DNA of 64,000 nucleotides from Sporomusa sp. KB1 (GCF_007830295.1 NZ_VLKC01000002.1:1088940-1152939), one strand, 5' to 3'. Positions 1 through 8,893 are shown, counted from the first letter of the stretch. The notes: a model not told the origin generated them from the letters alone. Numbers and translations: made by a program.

Positions 1-31
1 ATAATTAGAATTATATGGAGGTGATTTCCAT

Positions 32-379
32 TTGAAGAAATTTGTTATTTTATTGATTTTATCCTTATTTCTTTTGGGTTGCGGATCTTCCGAGCCAGCT
101 AAGCCATCCGTACAGGTTGGCGGTAATGCTATAATCGCTGTTGATTCTTTTTCGGGAACAACTGAAGAAAATGAGACAGAACTGATCCGGTATGCAAATG
201 CAAAAAATGAAGATGCAATTAGACGGATGTTAACTGATGGGCGAGCTTTCCTTGTCGATAAAGGAGATAAAGTTACAGTCATAGAACGTGGACCAATGAA
301 AACCAAAATCGAAATGCTGTCAGGTCCATATAAAGGATCAAGAGGATATATTGCATCAGAACATGTAAAAGCGGAATGA
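32..379 (+). CDS. Small lipoprotein, SH3-like C-terminus, candidate prophage moron
   Basis: A 115-residue protein with a lipoprotein signal: basic start, hydrophobic stretch and lipobox LLGC with the acceptor Cys at 17, followed by a Ser-rich linker. The C-terminal 50 residues (DKVTVIERGPMKTKIE, then GPYKGSRGYI) resemble a bacterial SH3-like fold, which is inference. The start is the TTG at 32, chosen because of a strong GGAGGTGAT 7 bases upstream; no ATG fits. It runs opposite to the phage tail genes, ends in its own terminator, and sits between the tail tube gene and the rest of the tail module, which is the usual setting of a lysogenic-conversion moron. It may equally be a host gene if the prophage is truncated here. 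Confidence 0.7.
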   Translation: MKKFVILLILSLFLLGCGSSEPAKPSVQVGGNAIIAVDSFSGTTEENETELIRYANAKNEDAIRRMLTDGRAFLVDKGDKVTVIERGPMKTKIEMLSGPYKGSRGYIASEHVKAE

Positions 380-408
380 GACAGGTCAAAAACCTGCCTC
401 ATTTTTTT
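378..408 (+). terminator. Intrinsic terminator after the lipoprotein gene
   Basis: Arms GAGACAGGT and ACCTGCCTC (9 pairs, one G-U) enclose a 5-base loop and are followed by ATTTTTTT. The hairpin starts on the stop codon of the lipoprotein gene. It stops transcription before it runs into the convergent tail tube gene. Confidence 0.85.
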
Positions 409-886
409 ATGCTTCCGAGATTCCTTCAGCCTTGAAATTCATATCTTTCTCCACCACGCCCTTACCGGCCTTGATGGCAATATTCAGCTCATTGAACTTA
501 CAATCCTCCAGCTTGATTCGGCCTAACAGACCTTTCGTCGGCGCATCTACCGTGGCCGTGATGGTAAACCGGAGACTGCTCAACGTGCTTTGTCCGCGCC
601 GGATCGATGACTGCCCATAGAGCCGGCTGATAATATCCAGGCTCACCCAGCCACGCTTCAGCTTGCCGGTGATTTTTATATCACCGTCCAGCAGCATTGC
701 TGTCCGACTGCCGGTTAACCAGTACTCCTCATCTTCGTCCTGGATTTTAAATTCCATTTCCTGATATTCACCAACGAATTCGGGGCCGTTCGGCCCCATA
801 ACACTGATGGATATGTCAAAGCCCTGTACCGGCCTTTGATCGTTGAAACGCTGCAAGTCAAATTGATCAAACTTAAATTTTTCCAA
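407..886 (-). CDS. Phage tail tube protein (XkdM-like)
   Basis: A 159-residue protein resembling the tail tube (core) proteins of contractile-tailed phages and PBSX XkdM: short N-terminal region, then beta-rich segments including VMGPNGPEFVGEYQEMEF and DGDIKITGKLKRGWVS. It would polymerise into the inner tube through which DNA passes. It lies directly after the sheath gene, the order expected of myophages. Length is normal for the family. The assignment rests on overall resemblance and synteny rather than on a catalytic motif. The next gene in the tail module would lie to the left, where the moron-like lipoprotein gene intervenes. Confidence 0.82.
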   Translation of the reverse strand: MEKFKFDQFDLQRFNDQRPVQGFDISISVMGPNGPEFVGEYQEMEFKIQDEDEEYWLTGSRTAMLLDGDIKITGKLKRGWVSLDIISRLYGQSSIRRGQSTLSSLRFTITATVDAPTKGLLGRIKLEDCKFNELNIAIKAGKGVVEKDMNFKAEGISEA

Positions 887-900
887 TGCCTATTCACCTC

Positions 901-2319
901 CTACGCAGTGGCGCTCGGCAGCTCGCGTTTGATTTTCATGATAATAAAATCAGCCGCATATAGCGGCTTCCAGCGGACGATGAACGTCAAAATCCGAGCA
1001 ATAATGTTTTCATCGGGATTGGTCTGGCTGTTGCAAAGCGTCGGTAAATATCCCTTGATAAACCCAAGCTTCTGCTGGGTGCGCAGGTAAGCATCAGCCT
1101 GAGTGGCAATTGCATCCCATAGAGGCGTGTCATGATCTTCTGATATGGCCCACTGCATGGAATTGTATAATTCCATTTCCATCTTATCCTGCTGACGCCG
1201 GATATTCGTTTGATTCCAGGCCGTATCCGAGGATAGAGTCACACCGTTTCTTACCCTGAAACCCCGGTTCGGCACTAGGGTTATAGGGCTTATCCTGGCC
1301 AGTGTAAGCACTTTGACTTCCGCATACTTAAAATCATTCTCTAATTTTCTGATACCTAAAATCTGTTTATTAGATGGGGACTTGCACGGGTTTAATGCAG
1401 CCAGGCGGCCGGCATAGTAGCCATCTGGCGCGACAAATATATCGTCATCCGTCTCATCGGCCGGTGTCACCCATGGATAGGTAAATATCCCCCGACCGTC
1501 AGCAGTATCCAGCGTTTGCGTCTGTACACAAACCGCATCCACGCCAAATCCAGGCGGAGAATTCAGAATTGGAATTCTCAGACCTTCCTCAATATCGCAG
1601 TTTTCTGCCCAGGCAATGAGTGCCTGGTGTATCGACGAACTATATTGCTGCGCGCAGAGCGCCAGGCCGCACTGCACCGGCTCCAGCGCTTTCAAGCCGG
1701 TACGCTTGCCGCTCTCCGTGATTGTACCAATATAGTCTTCGTCTGTGACCGCTGCGCCGTCATTGCCGCCTGTCAGAGGAACGTCGGCTATAACCTTGGG
1801 AAGCTTGGTTGCCCCGGTCGCCTTTGTCAACGTTACTACATTCTTGCTCAGCGGCAAACGGTCCAGACTTACCGACTTAAATGTATCGGTATTTTCTCCA
1901 TCGGTTACGATGATATCTACCTTAGTCCCGTTGGCAACCACTGTAGCTTTCAGGTCATCTCCCCAAACGCCGACACTGATTGCCGTAATAACAATGCTAT
2001 CTGCCGGCGTGGCTTGATCATCCTTTAGTGTCACACTGGCTGCCTTTGCGCCTTCGCCCACGATACGGACAATACGCAAATCATTAGCGCCATTGTCAAA
2101 GCAACCCTTTACCGACTTAGGTCCAGTCAGGCCAGGCTTGTCTATGCCAAAAATCTTGGTGTATTGTATATCATCGCCAATAGTAGTCGGCGTATTGACC
2201 GGCCCTTTTTTAAATGTTCCCACTATACCAATGCCTGCCAGGCTCAGTTGTTGTACTGACCTTGTGCCGACATCGGACTCATCCACCTGCATACTGGGAA
2301 CAATAAATTCCATAGCCAA
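901..2319 (-). CDS. Phage tail sheath protein
   Basis: A 472-residue contractile tail sheath subunit (Mu gpL/FI family). The N-terminus (SLAGIGIVGTFKKGPVNTPT) has the glycine-rich strand typical of sheaths. The C-terminal domain contains GFRVRNGVTL and the segment NIRRQQDKMEMELYNSMQWA, matching the conserved C-terminal core that packs on the tube. The start is a TTG with AAAGGAG about 10 bases upstream; the ATG two codons later is further from that site. It belongs to the late operon between the gp37-like gene and the tail tube. Its presence shows a myovirus-type tail. Confidence 0.9.
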   Translation of the reverse strand: MAMEFIVPSMQVDESDVGTRSVQQLSLAGIGIVGTFKKGPVNTPTTIGDDIQYTKIFGIDKPGLTGPKSVKGCFDNGANDLRIVRIVGEGAKAASVTLKDDQATPADSIVITAISVGVWGDDLKATVVANGTKVDIIVTDGENTDTFKSVSLDRLPLSKNVVTLTKATGATKLPKVIADVPLTGGNDGAAVTDEDYIGTITESGKRTGLKALEPVQCGLALCAQQYSSSIHQALIAWAENCDIEEGLRIPILNSPPGFGVDAVCVQTQTLDTADGRGIFTYPWVTPADETDDDIFVAPDGYYAGRLAALNPCKSPSNKQILGIRKLENDFKYAEVKVLTLARISPITLVPNRGFRVRNGVTLSSDTAWNQTNIRRQQDKMEMELYNSMQWAISEDHDTPLWDAIATQADAYLRTQQKLGFIKGYLPTLCNSQTNPDENIIARILTFIVRWKPLYAADFIIMKIKRELPSATA

Positions 2320-2336
2320 AACACTTCAACTCCTTT

Positions 2337-3065
2337 CTATGAAATATCCACGGTTTCCCCGTTAACATCCAAAACAATCTTACTAACTTTGACCGCCTCA
2401 TTGTCTGCGTCAAACTGCCAGGTTACAGACTGCAATATACCAGTTTCCGGTCCATGTCCTGCCAGCCACTCAATGCCGCTGCCGTCCTCCGCAAGCCGGT
2501 AATCGACACCCAGCAAATAGCCCGGAATGTCAACAATCGAAACAACCGGCGTAATCGGCAGCGGCGACACCGTCCCCGGCCCGGTCATAATGACTGCCAT
2601 AGTAAAGGTCCGGTAAGGGGAAAGGCGCTCGGCGTAAAAGGTTGCATCAAACGAAATAACGGCGATATGCAAGTCCTTATGCTCATCCGCCGTTACATAT
2701 TGCGTTTTACCGACAAAGCTGGAATCAATTAACCCATCCATCGTATAATTGGCCGCCAGGCACCGCCGGATATTGCCAGCAAACTGCTGGATTTGGCGTT
2801 CTCCATATTCCAGGCGCTGTTCGTCACTGCGCCGATCGGCGGCAGACAGTTCCTTGTTATCCACCGATGCATATATTTTCAGGCTGGCCTTGCCTTCATC
2901 CAGGGAACGCGTATACTCTGAATACGCTTCCTCCTCGCAGCCCACGCTGACCGTCCGTTTCGGTCCAGGGATTAGACCGTTCACCTTATGCCAGTAGCGC
3001 ACATTCAAAAGGCTTGGCTCTTTTTTCAGAACTTCAACCGTTTTATCAATAATAGTCTCAATCAA
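2337..3065 (-). CDS. Mu gp37-like tail protein, function unknown
   Basis: A 242-residue protein between the virion morphogenesis protein and the sheath, where Mu carries gp37. Its first 150 residues look like a small alpha/beta tail-completion or terminator domain; the C-terminal 70 residues (from about VSPLPITPVVSIVDIP) have a beta-rich, Ig-like look with the end KIVLDVNGETVDIS. No catalytic motif is seen. The start overlaps the end of the upstream gene by four bases, implying translational coupling. The role in joining tail tube to head is inferred from position only. Confidence 0.6.
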   Translation of the reverse strand: MIETIIDKTVEVLKKEPSLLNVRYWHKVNGLIPGPKRTVSVGCEEEAYSEYTRSLDEGKASLKIYASVDNKELSAADRRSDEQRLEYGERQIQQFAGNIRRCLAANYTMDGLIDSSFVGKTQYVTADEHKDLHIAVISFDATFYAERLSPYRTFTMAVIMTGPGTVSPLPITPVVSIVDIPGYLLGVDYRLAEDGSGIEWLAGHGPETGILQSVTWQFDADNEAVKVSKIVLDVNGETVDIS

Positions 3066-3673
3066 CGCGGTATCATCTCCCCACTTACGGCATCAAGAGC
3101 AATTCGGGCCAGCAGCGGGACTTCACCAGGCGGCACGTTTAGGTAATCCCGTTTGGGAATCGTGACGCTTTGGAGCTTTAGTAGCCGGTTGCCGCAGGGC
3201 ACCAGCAAAGCGCCGGCTTTTTTCGGGCGAATCACGCCGCCCAGTGCGTGAATCCGGGCATACGGCTTGGCACCTGTCGGTCCGGCAAGCACCTTGCCAT
3301 CCTCAGCCGCATAATTCATGGAGTCTTTCAGTTCTCCTGACCCAGACAGAATTTTATTACCCATGGCTTTCAGAGATTCCCGGCGCAGGATTGACGCCCG
3401 GCCTTTGGTTTTCGCATTCTGATAGCGCTTAGTCCCTTTGGCCCGATCCTGGGCGCTGATCGCCAGGTTAGCTTGCGTGATCGGGCTGCGCGGTTTCCAT
3501 TTAGTAGGTCTACCTTCGGCTTCGAAATTGCGGTCAATGATTCCCACCATGGCCGCACCCAGTTTTTGCATGACCGGCTTTAGCCGCCGGCCCCGTGCTT
3601 CCATGGAACGCAGGACATTAGAAATAGTCTCTATTCCCTTGGTTTCGACTTTGATTTCAATCCGGTCTACCAT
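3062..3673 (-). CDS. Phage virion morphogenesis protein (Mu gpG-like)
   Basis: A 203-residue protein of the phage virion morphogenesis / tail-completion family (Mu gpG, P2 gpS relatives). Typical segments are RGRRLKPVMQKLGAAMVGII near the start, KWKPRSP, SGELKDSMNY and YARIHALGGVI. It is basic at the N-terminus. In Mu the gene lies between F and I; here it is displaced to a place after gp36, next to the tail genes, which fits a tail-completion role. It overlaps both neighbours by a few bases (ATGA-type coupling). Confidence 0.82.
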   Translation of the reverse strand: MVDRIEIKVETKGIETISNVLRSMEARGRRLKPVMQKLGAAMVGIIDRNFEAEGRPTKWKPRSPITQANLAISAQDRAKGTKRYQNAKTKGRASILRRESLKAMGNKILSGSGELKDSMNYAAEDGKVLAGPTGAKPYARIHALGGVIRPKKAGALLVPCGNRLLKLQSVTIPKRDYLNVPPGEVPLLARIALDAVSGEMIPR

Positions 3674-4110
3674 CGCCCCAGCACCTTTTCCATTTCGCTT
3701 GGCCGGGGCGTAGTCGTGCGCATAGCCGGTCTAGCCAGTTCTGCCGGCTCGACAGGGGGAGGGGGCGCATACGCAACGCCCTCCATCCCGTCCAGCAGTG
3801 CATTATCCAAAATATCCTGCAAATCGGCTTCAGCTCGCTTGATTAGCACCTCGGCCAGATACGGCTCATTTTTTTCAGCGCGGTTGGAATAGTCCTTTTC
3901 AATGGCAAAGCCGGCGGCAAAGCAGGTGGCTATACTGCAAATAATAGGCGGTACAGGGTCTGTAAAGGGAACCTTGTACCGCTTTCTTAATTTGGTGTCG
4001 ATCCGGGCCTGCGCATCAGCAATTGCTTGCGAAACATCAAAATCCGGTTCGTTATCCAGTCTTGACTTTCCTAAAACTAACTCGGCTGTTGTGTATGCCA
4101 CCAGAATCAC
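3667..4110 (-). CDS. Mu gp36-like head-tail protein (DUF1320)
   Basis: A 147-residue protein with the DUF1320 pattern: an N-terminal YTTAELVLG segment, a helix with AIADAQARIDTKLRKRYKVP and a downstream helix CSIATCFAAGFAIEKDY. Mu gp36 occupies the same slot after the capsid gene and is thought to act as a head completion or adaptor protein. The Pro-rich C-terminal part (PPPPVEPAE) is more variable. It overlaps the next gene by 7 bases and follows the capsid gene by 6 bases. Confidence 0.82.
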   Translation of the reverse strand: MILVAYTTAELVLGKSRLDNEPDFDVSQAIADAQARIDTKLRKRYKVPFTDPVPPIICSIATCFAAGFAIEKDYSNRAEKNEPYLAEVLIKRAEADLQDILDNALLDGMEGVAYAPPPPVEPAELARPAMRTTTPRPSEMEKVLGRW

Positions 4111-4116
4111 CTCAAA

Positions 4117-5130
4117 TTAAAATACTTTACCCCGGCGGATATAATCAGGGTGGAAGAGACGCGGCAAGCCGTAAATTCCGACCGTCACATCCACATAGGG
4201 ATTTTCCTCTTCGCTCGATTTATCTTTAATTATGGTAAATTTGCCGGGCTGCGGTTTATCCAGACCACCATTGTGCAGGCTGATTGTGCTGCCAAAGTCC
4301 ATAACCTTTTCGCTAGGATAATCCCCATATGCAACAATATCGCCATCCGCCAAGAAAGGCTGGAAAGTGTCATTATCATCCAGATAACCTTCATCATAAA
4401 TAACGAAATCAACATTCGGGAAGAGCAGTTTTAAGGCCCCATCCGCATTCAGCGGACTTAAATACCCGCTGAAGGACGATTGTTTCAACAGATCAACAAA
4501 CTTTGTGCTTTGAATGGCATATCCAGCCGTGATGCTGTTCATGTAGATAGTCCTTGCCTTGGCTCCGGTCCCGCGATAACCCTGGATCAGAGCGGTTATA
4601 AAACCGACCGGGTCACTGGTGGCCGTAGCCGTCCATTTTTTCTGCACGTCCGCCGAAATATCCACTACATTGGGCATGTTGAACACTACAGTAAACTTTA
4701 CATTGTTTTCATCAATCTCAATTGCATTTTTAGTGAGCATTTTCCAGATCAGCCACTCTACCCGCACATCCAGCCGGGTATCTTGCTGCAGCGCCAACTG
4801 CATTACCGCTTCCCTCGCAGCGCGCTCATTCAGTGTGCCGGCTTTGCGCATGTTGAGCAGCTTTTCTTCATCTAGTCGGCCTTTATCCTTCCAGTAGGCC
4901 GTCCCTGAGCGCTTGGTTTCCTGTTTCGGCGTCTGCACCGATTTGGGATTCGTCCCTATTTTATGGGCGCTGGTCATGCCTTTGGCTGGGTACAGCACGT
5001 CATACTCAATTTCCGATGCATAGACCGGCACAATCGGACAAATCACTTTGCCGATAAACTTACTTGTATCACTTACACGGTTTCGCACAACGTGCGTTAA
5101 TTCGCGTGTCGAAGGAAAAGAAAATTTCAT
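4117..5130 (-). CDS. Major capsid protein
   Basis: A 337-residue major capsid protein of the phage E/Mu-like class, expected to fold as HK97. Features: N-terminal arm KFSFPSTRELTHVVRNRVSD, KGMTSAHKIGTNPKSVQTPK, and the C-terminal segments NPYVDVTVGIYGLP and FHPDYIRRGKVF. The start is set at the ATG at 5130, which has GAGGAG 7 bases upstream; a TTG five codons earlier lies inside that ribosome binding site and is unlikely. It follows the decoration protein in the usual head module order. Confidence 0.88.
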   Translation of the reverse strand: MKFSFPSTRELTHVVRNRVSDTSKFIGKVICPIVPVYASEIEYDVLYPAKGMTSAHKIGTNPKSVQTPKQETKRSGTAYWKDKGRLDEEKLLNMRKAGTLNERAAREAVMQLALQQDTRLDVRVEWLIWKMLTKNAIEIDENNVKFTVVFNMPNVVDISADVQKKWTATATSDPVGFITALIQGYRGTGAKARTIYMNSITAGYAIQSTKFVDLLKQSSFSGYLSPLNADGALKLLFPNVDFVIYDEGYLDDNDTFQPFLADGDIVAYGDYPSEKVMDFGSTISLHNGGLDKPQPGKFTIIKDKSSEEENPYVDVTVGIYGLPRLFHPDYIRRGKVF

Positions 5131-5154
5131 GTCATCACTCCTCAAAAATCAGAT

Positions 5155-5517
5155 TTAAATAATGATAATCCCGTCCACCGCGCGAGCGAACAGATCAACA
5201 AGGGCACCGGCATCCAGTCCCTGCAGCTTGTCTTCATAAAAGATGCCCTTGATATAGGCGGTAGCCACTAACGCCTCTGTGCTGGCAGGAACGGCTTCCC
5301 CTAAAATTACCTTGGCTGTTTCTGTGCCGTTGCTTTTGGCGTTATCGTAGGGATCATACTGCTTGTTTGCCGTAATTTGTCCCATCACAGTGCCGGCCGG
5401 CACCTCTGTAGTCTGAGGCGCAACCGTTATCGCAATGGATACTTCCTGTCCAACAATCGCCCGGATTTCCACCATTTCATAGACGGCAATCGTTTGTGTT
5501 CCCGGAATCATAACCAT
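5155..5517 (-). CDS. Head decoration protein (lambda gpD-like)
   Basis: A 120-residue protein resembling the lambda gpD/SHP decoration family: a beta-rich body with QITANKQYDPYDNAKSNGTE, then KVILGEAVPASTEALVATAY and GIFYEDKLQGLD. It would bind three-fold sites on the expanded capsid. It lies immediately upstream of the major capsid gene, as in lambda and many Mu-like phages. The C-terminal run of isoleucines (DGIIII) is unusual but hydrophobic ends occur in the family. Confidence 0.82.
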   Translation of the reverse strand: MVMIPGTQTIAVYEMVEIRAIVGQEVSIAITVAPQTTEVPAGTVMGQITANKQYDPYDNAKSNGTETAKVILGEAVPASTEALVATAYIKGIFYEDKLQGLDAGALVDLFARAVDGIIII

Positions 5518-5566
5518 ACTTCATTCTTCCTTTCGCAAATAAAATAACACCCCGTAATGAGGTGCT

Positions 5567-6577
5567 TTAAATCTTATACTTGCCGTCGGCAGTTATCGTG
5601 CCGCCCAGGGCGATAATATCAGCATCGCAGGCGAGTTTGATTTTGTCGGCATCATCACCGGTGGACTGCGTACCACGCTGGCCCATCGGAATGCGGTGCG
5701 CTTCCGGCAGCGCCAGCAGCATTTGGCGCATGGCCTCCGCCTGGCTGATGTCTTTAACCGTGCCGGCATCATCGGCTAACTTCAAGACCACTTGACCTGC
5801 ATCCGAGGAAGCCAGCGTTTTCCAATTGTCAACCATGACCGGCGGAATCCCCAGGCTGACCAATTCAGTCGCTTGTTTGTCAACTTCAGCCAGCAACCGG
5901 GCCTGTTCGGCAATCTGCGTTTGTTGCTGGGCCAGCGTGAGCTGATCGGTCAGCAATTTATTCATATCCGCCAACTGCTTTTGTGTCTCCTCCTGTTGTT
6001 TTTTCATTCCTTCATTTTCAGCCTTCTGACCGGTAATAAAGTTTTTCAGCATTTCAATAAACTGTTTAACCATTTCTTCCACTTTTCGTGCCCCCTTGTC
6101 GTTTTCTTCAGGTTCGCTAAAATCCAGATAAAATAGATCCGGCAGATTGGCCAACAACGTGGCCTCCGGCAATTTCGTCAAAAACGGCTCATTAGTCAGT
6201 GCAATCGCCGACAACAGCGCCCCGACCGGATTACCGGTTTCTTTGTCAATGCCGTTGGGAGTGAATTCCGCCGAGGAAAACCGGAACCGCTTGCTGCGGA
6301 TGTTCTCCGCTGCCGTCTCGCTGGTAGGCTCCACAATAGCGCAAAGCACATTGCCTTCCTGAACAATCTGCTTCACCCAGCCCTCTGCCGGCGCATCGCC
6401 GAAAGTAGGCTTGCCGCCTTTATCGTGCCCCAGGCGAATAAAAGGCTCTTTTCCCAGCACGTTGTCTTTGAAATTCCGCAAGATATCATCAAACGTCTGC
6501 TGGGTGATCTTGATTTTTTCATATACGGGATGCACCCATTCTCCCAGACGTAAAAACGGAATTTTTAACATTTGCAT
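5567..6577 (-). CDS. Mu I-type prohead protease with scaffold region
   Basis: A 336-residue protein with an N-terminal Mu-like I protease domain (RLGEWVHPVYEKIKI, GKEPFIRLGHDK, FRFSSAEFTPN, GALLSAIALTNEPF) and a C-terminal, Gln/Glu-rich coiled-coil from about residue 190 to 260 typical of the fused scaffold (gene Z in Mu). The protease matures the prohead and removes the scaffold. The start at 6577 is preferred because AAGGGGGTGAT stands 8-10 bases upstream; an ATG at 6604 lies before that site. It is preceded by an unusual 170-base non-coding gap. Confidence 0.85.
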   Translation of the reverse strand: MQMLKIPFLRLGEWVHPVYEKIKITQQTFDDILRNFKDNVLGKEPFIRLGHDKGGKPTFGDAPAEGWVKQIVQEGNVLCAIVEPTSETAAENIRSKRFRFSSAEFTPNGIDKETGNPVGALLSAIALTNEPFLTKLPEATLLANLPDLFYLDFSEPEENDKGARKVEEMVKQFIEMLKNFITGQKAENEGMKKQQEETQKQLADMNKLLTDQLTLAQQQTQIAEQARLLAEVDKQATELVSLGIPPVMVDNWKTLASSDAGQVVLKLADDAGTVKDISQAEAMRQMLLALPEAHRIPMGQRGTQSTGDDADKIKLACDADIIALGGTITADGKYKI

Positions 6578-6747
6578 GTCTCCTATCACCCCCTTTCCGC
6601 ACATTCATAAAAAATAGCCGTTCATGACGACTGACGAAAGAATCCATGTAGTGTTATTTCGCGTTATAACAGCGTTATTAGCCGCGAACACACCTCCGCA
6701 GGTATTCTTGTTAGAGCAGGGGGTATAAAGCTCAAAATCAGGCAATT
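6578..6747. other. Non-coding gap in the head operon, SGS-like position
   Basis: The only sizeable non-coding gap (about 170 bases) within the structural operon lies between MuF and the I protease. It contains GCGTTATAACAGCGTTATTA framed by inverted TTCGCG and CGCGAA (6658-6688). In Mu the strong gyrase site lies before gene I near the genome centre. Here the gap is about 20 kb from the repressor end, which would be the centre of a 39-40 kb genome. A gyrase-site role is inference. Confidence 0.4.
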
Positions 6748-7602
6748 TTACGCGGCCACTTTCCATCCCTTGGGCAAAGGTGCAACTTTCGACCAATCAG
6801 TACTTGACGGCGTGATATATTCCGGCTGGTATTTGCTAAACAGCGGTGACAACACTGATCGGCAGCGCCCATGCAGCGGCGGTATATTGGCGGACAGTTC
6901 CGCACTGCCCATGCGCAGCACCAAACCATGACGGCTGCGACACTGGGCGCTGGTCCGATTATCCAAGGTAGCGCTGAAACGGAGATAATCCACGTCAGCA
7001 TCATGAAACCCTGCCAGCCTGCCCCGGTTATAGACATAGGTGCTTTCGGTCGTGGTAATGAGTTCCGCCCGGCGCACATTCACCTTGGCCAGGTTGCTCA
7101 TGGCCGCAATAGTCTCCTTGCGGGAACCGTTTTGCAAATGCTGTAGCATGATCTTTCTGACTTCCTGCCACAACTGACCTTCCACATCACCGGCCAGCAT
7201 GTTCTCGCGGGCTTCCAGTGCTGTCAGCGCCGCCGTCGGGTCTAACCAGAACGTTTCCGGGTCGATCCCCAGCGGCCCAGCCAGATGAATATCCCGCAAG
7301 AACCAGGGCTGCCAGCTTTGTGAGAGTTTCACGGACGCAAAACGGCGGTGTAAGTCTTGAACCAAGATAGCCGCGTGCGCCTGCCCGGTCGCCAGGACAT
7401 CCTGACTATACCCGGCCAGCAGCCGCCCTAACTGACCAGTAGCATAAAACGGCATACCGACAATTTGCTGCATCGTATAGCTTTTCTCCAGCAGTTGCTC
7501 GGCACTGGTCATGACCTGCTCTAAATACTGTTCATACCGCCGTAGAAAAGCATGATCCTGCTCATCCAGCCGCTTGATAAGCTCCCGCTCATTCACCGGC
7601 AT
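6748..7602 (-). CDS. MuF head morphogenesis protein
   Basis: A 284-residue protein of the MuF / SPP1 gp7 family, present in few copies on the portal. The conserved C-terminal MuF domain is visible: VNVRRAELITTTEST, then YNRGR, then RFSATLDNRTSAQCRSRHG and IPPLHGRCRSVL, with the Cys/His pattern expected. The start at 7602 gives a 14-base overlap with the portal gene; a longer frame from 7650 would intrude further into the portal gene and lacks support. It sits between portal and protease, as in Mu gene F. Confidence 0.87.
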   Translation of the reverse strand: MPVNERELIKRLDEQDHAFLRRYEQYLEQVMTSAEQLLEKSYTMQQIVGMPFYATGQLGRLLAGYSQDVLATGQAHAAILVQDLHRRFASVKLSQSWQPWFLRDIHLAGPLGIDPETFWLDPTAALTALEARENMLAGDVEGQLWQEVRKIMLQHLQNGSRKETIAAMSNLAKVNVRRAELITTTESTYVYNRGRLAGFHDADVDYLRFSATLDNRTSAQCRSRHGLVLRMGSAELSANIPPLHGRCRSVLSPLFSKYQPEYITPSSTDWSKVAPLPKGWKVAA

Positions 7603-8893
7603 CACCCGCCAACGGGTCACCAATATCACCGCTGCGGGTGTAGTTGGCATATTCCGTCTTCACTTTATCCTTAAAAGTCTCCGCCCTGGTCACAACCTTC
7701 CGCTGGGGCAGGCCAACGCGTGCCCGTACTGCGTCAAAGTCACTCTGTAATTGCGGGTCCAAATAACCGGAATTAGTGAGCCGTTCAAAAATCTCGGCCA
7801 GCAGCTTGCCGTCCTCTTCATTAAGCTTGCGCTCCGCAAAGGAACCATAATTTTTCTGTCGGCCAAAATTATATTCTATCAGCGGCCTAATAAGCTGCTC
7901 CAGTAATGTCTCTGTAAAATTGGTTAAAATACCCGAAGTCATAATGTTGTAAATCTGAAAATGACTTTGCCCTAATGAGTAACTTCCCGACCGTTGTCCT
8001 TCATCCAGCAGTAGGGAGGGGGCCAACACGCCACGGGCAATCATTTTGTTGAAATATCCGAGCGCCTGAGCGAAGGCTTCCCCGATCCCGCTGCCGCCAT
8101 TGCCATGCACATTTATTTTCGGCTCCTGGCCATCCGATCCATAGCGTAAAGCAATGCCCGTCCCATTTTGAATGTTAGCCAGCAGCCGTACCGCATAGAT
8201 AAGCTGCGATATCTCGCTGTCCGGGTTATCTGGGTCCTGGATATCCTCATCCGGTACAATGGCCGAAGTGAACGGCGTGCCAAACCGGTCCAACGCCCGC
8301 GCCATCATCTTCAGCACCGGGTCCTTTAACAGCCAGTTTTTACGCACTGGCTTCAAGATGCCGCGGCCATAATGATTTCCAAACCGTTTCCGATAGGTAT
8401 ATAAAATAGCTTTTTCCGCCGGGATGTCGACTGGTGACCCGTCAAACCAGCGCCATTGCTTAAGTCCCAAATATTGCCCGGTGCCCCGGTCAACCCGGAT
8501 CAGCACCGTCTTAGGATGGTATGTCACCAGGCGCTGCAAATACAGCCGGCTGCCTTCCGGCCGCCATACGATTTCGGTGCCGGAGTAGCCCGCCCACAGC
8601 GCCGTCAAAATTTCCTCACAGGCAGTATAGAGATTGCCTTCCATCACTTCAAAGTTTTCTTTTACAAATTGAGTGATATCTGGATCGTCGTGCTGGTATT
8701 CGCCGATTTTTAGGAGAATAGACATCGTCAGGAACAAGATGGCAATTTCCACCGTTTCATCGGTATCAATCATGCGTTCATATTCCTCAACCGGCACTGT
8801 ATCCATATTAGCAATGCAGTCGTCAAACAAAAACAGAGAAGTATCCAGTTGGGAACCGATCTGCCCCACCTGGGGTTTATATATACTCAACAT
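7589..8893 (-). CDS. Portal protein (DUF935, Mu gp29-like)
   Basis: A 434-residue portal of the DUF935 family, the dodecameric ring at the packaging vertex. Supporting segments are TDETVEIAILFLTMSI, ALWAGYSGTEIVWRPEGSRL, RFGNHYGRGILKPVRKNW and LNEEDGKLLAEIFERL. The start has an AAGGGGGTG site 5 bases upstream. It follows the large terminase by 9 bases and overlaps MuF, the standard packaging-to-head order. Length is close to that of Mu-like Firmicutes portals. Confidence 0.88.
   Translation of the reverse strand: MLSIYKPQVGQIGSQLDTSLFLFDDCIANMDTVPVEEYERMIDTDETVEIAILFLTMSILLKIGEYQHDDPDITQFVKENFEVMEGNLYTACEEILTALWAGYSGTEIVWRPEGSRLYLQRLVTYHPKTVLIRVDRGTGQYLGLKQWRWFDGSPVDIPAEKAILYTYRKRFGNHYGRGILKPVRKNWLLKDPVLKMMARALDRFGTPFTSAIVPDEDIQDPDNPDSEISQLIYAVRLLANIQNGTGIALRYGSDGQEPKINVHGNGGSGIGEAFAQALGYFNKMIARGVLAPSLLLDEGQRSGSYSLGQSHFQIYNIMTSGILTNFTETLLEQLIRPLIEYNFGRQKNYGSFAERKLNEEDGKLLAEIFERLTNSGYLDPQLQSDFDAVRARVGLPQRKVVTRAETFKDKVKTEYANYTRSGDIGDPLAGDAGE

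Noticed and set aside
1516..2028. 170-codon plus-strand ORF opposite the tail sheath gene
   Set aside because: Shadow of the sheath gene; no ribosome site, and the sheath assignment is strong.
6605..6796. 63-codon minus-strand ORF across the central gap
   Set aside because: It overlaps the MuF end in another frame and has no ribosome site at its start; a GTG inside it lies too close to GGAGGTG to be used.
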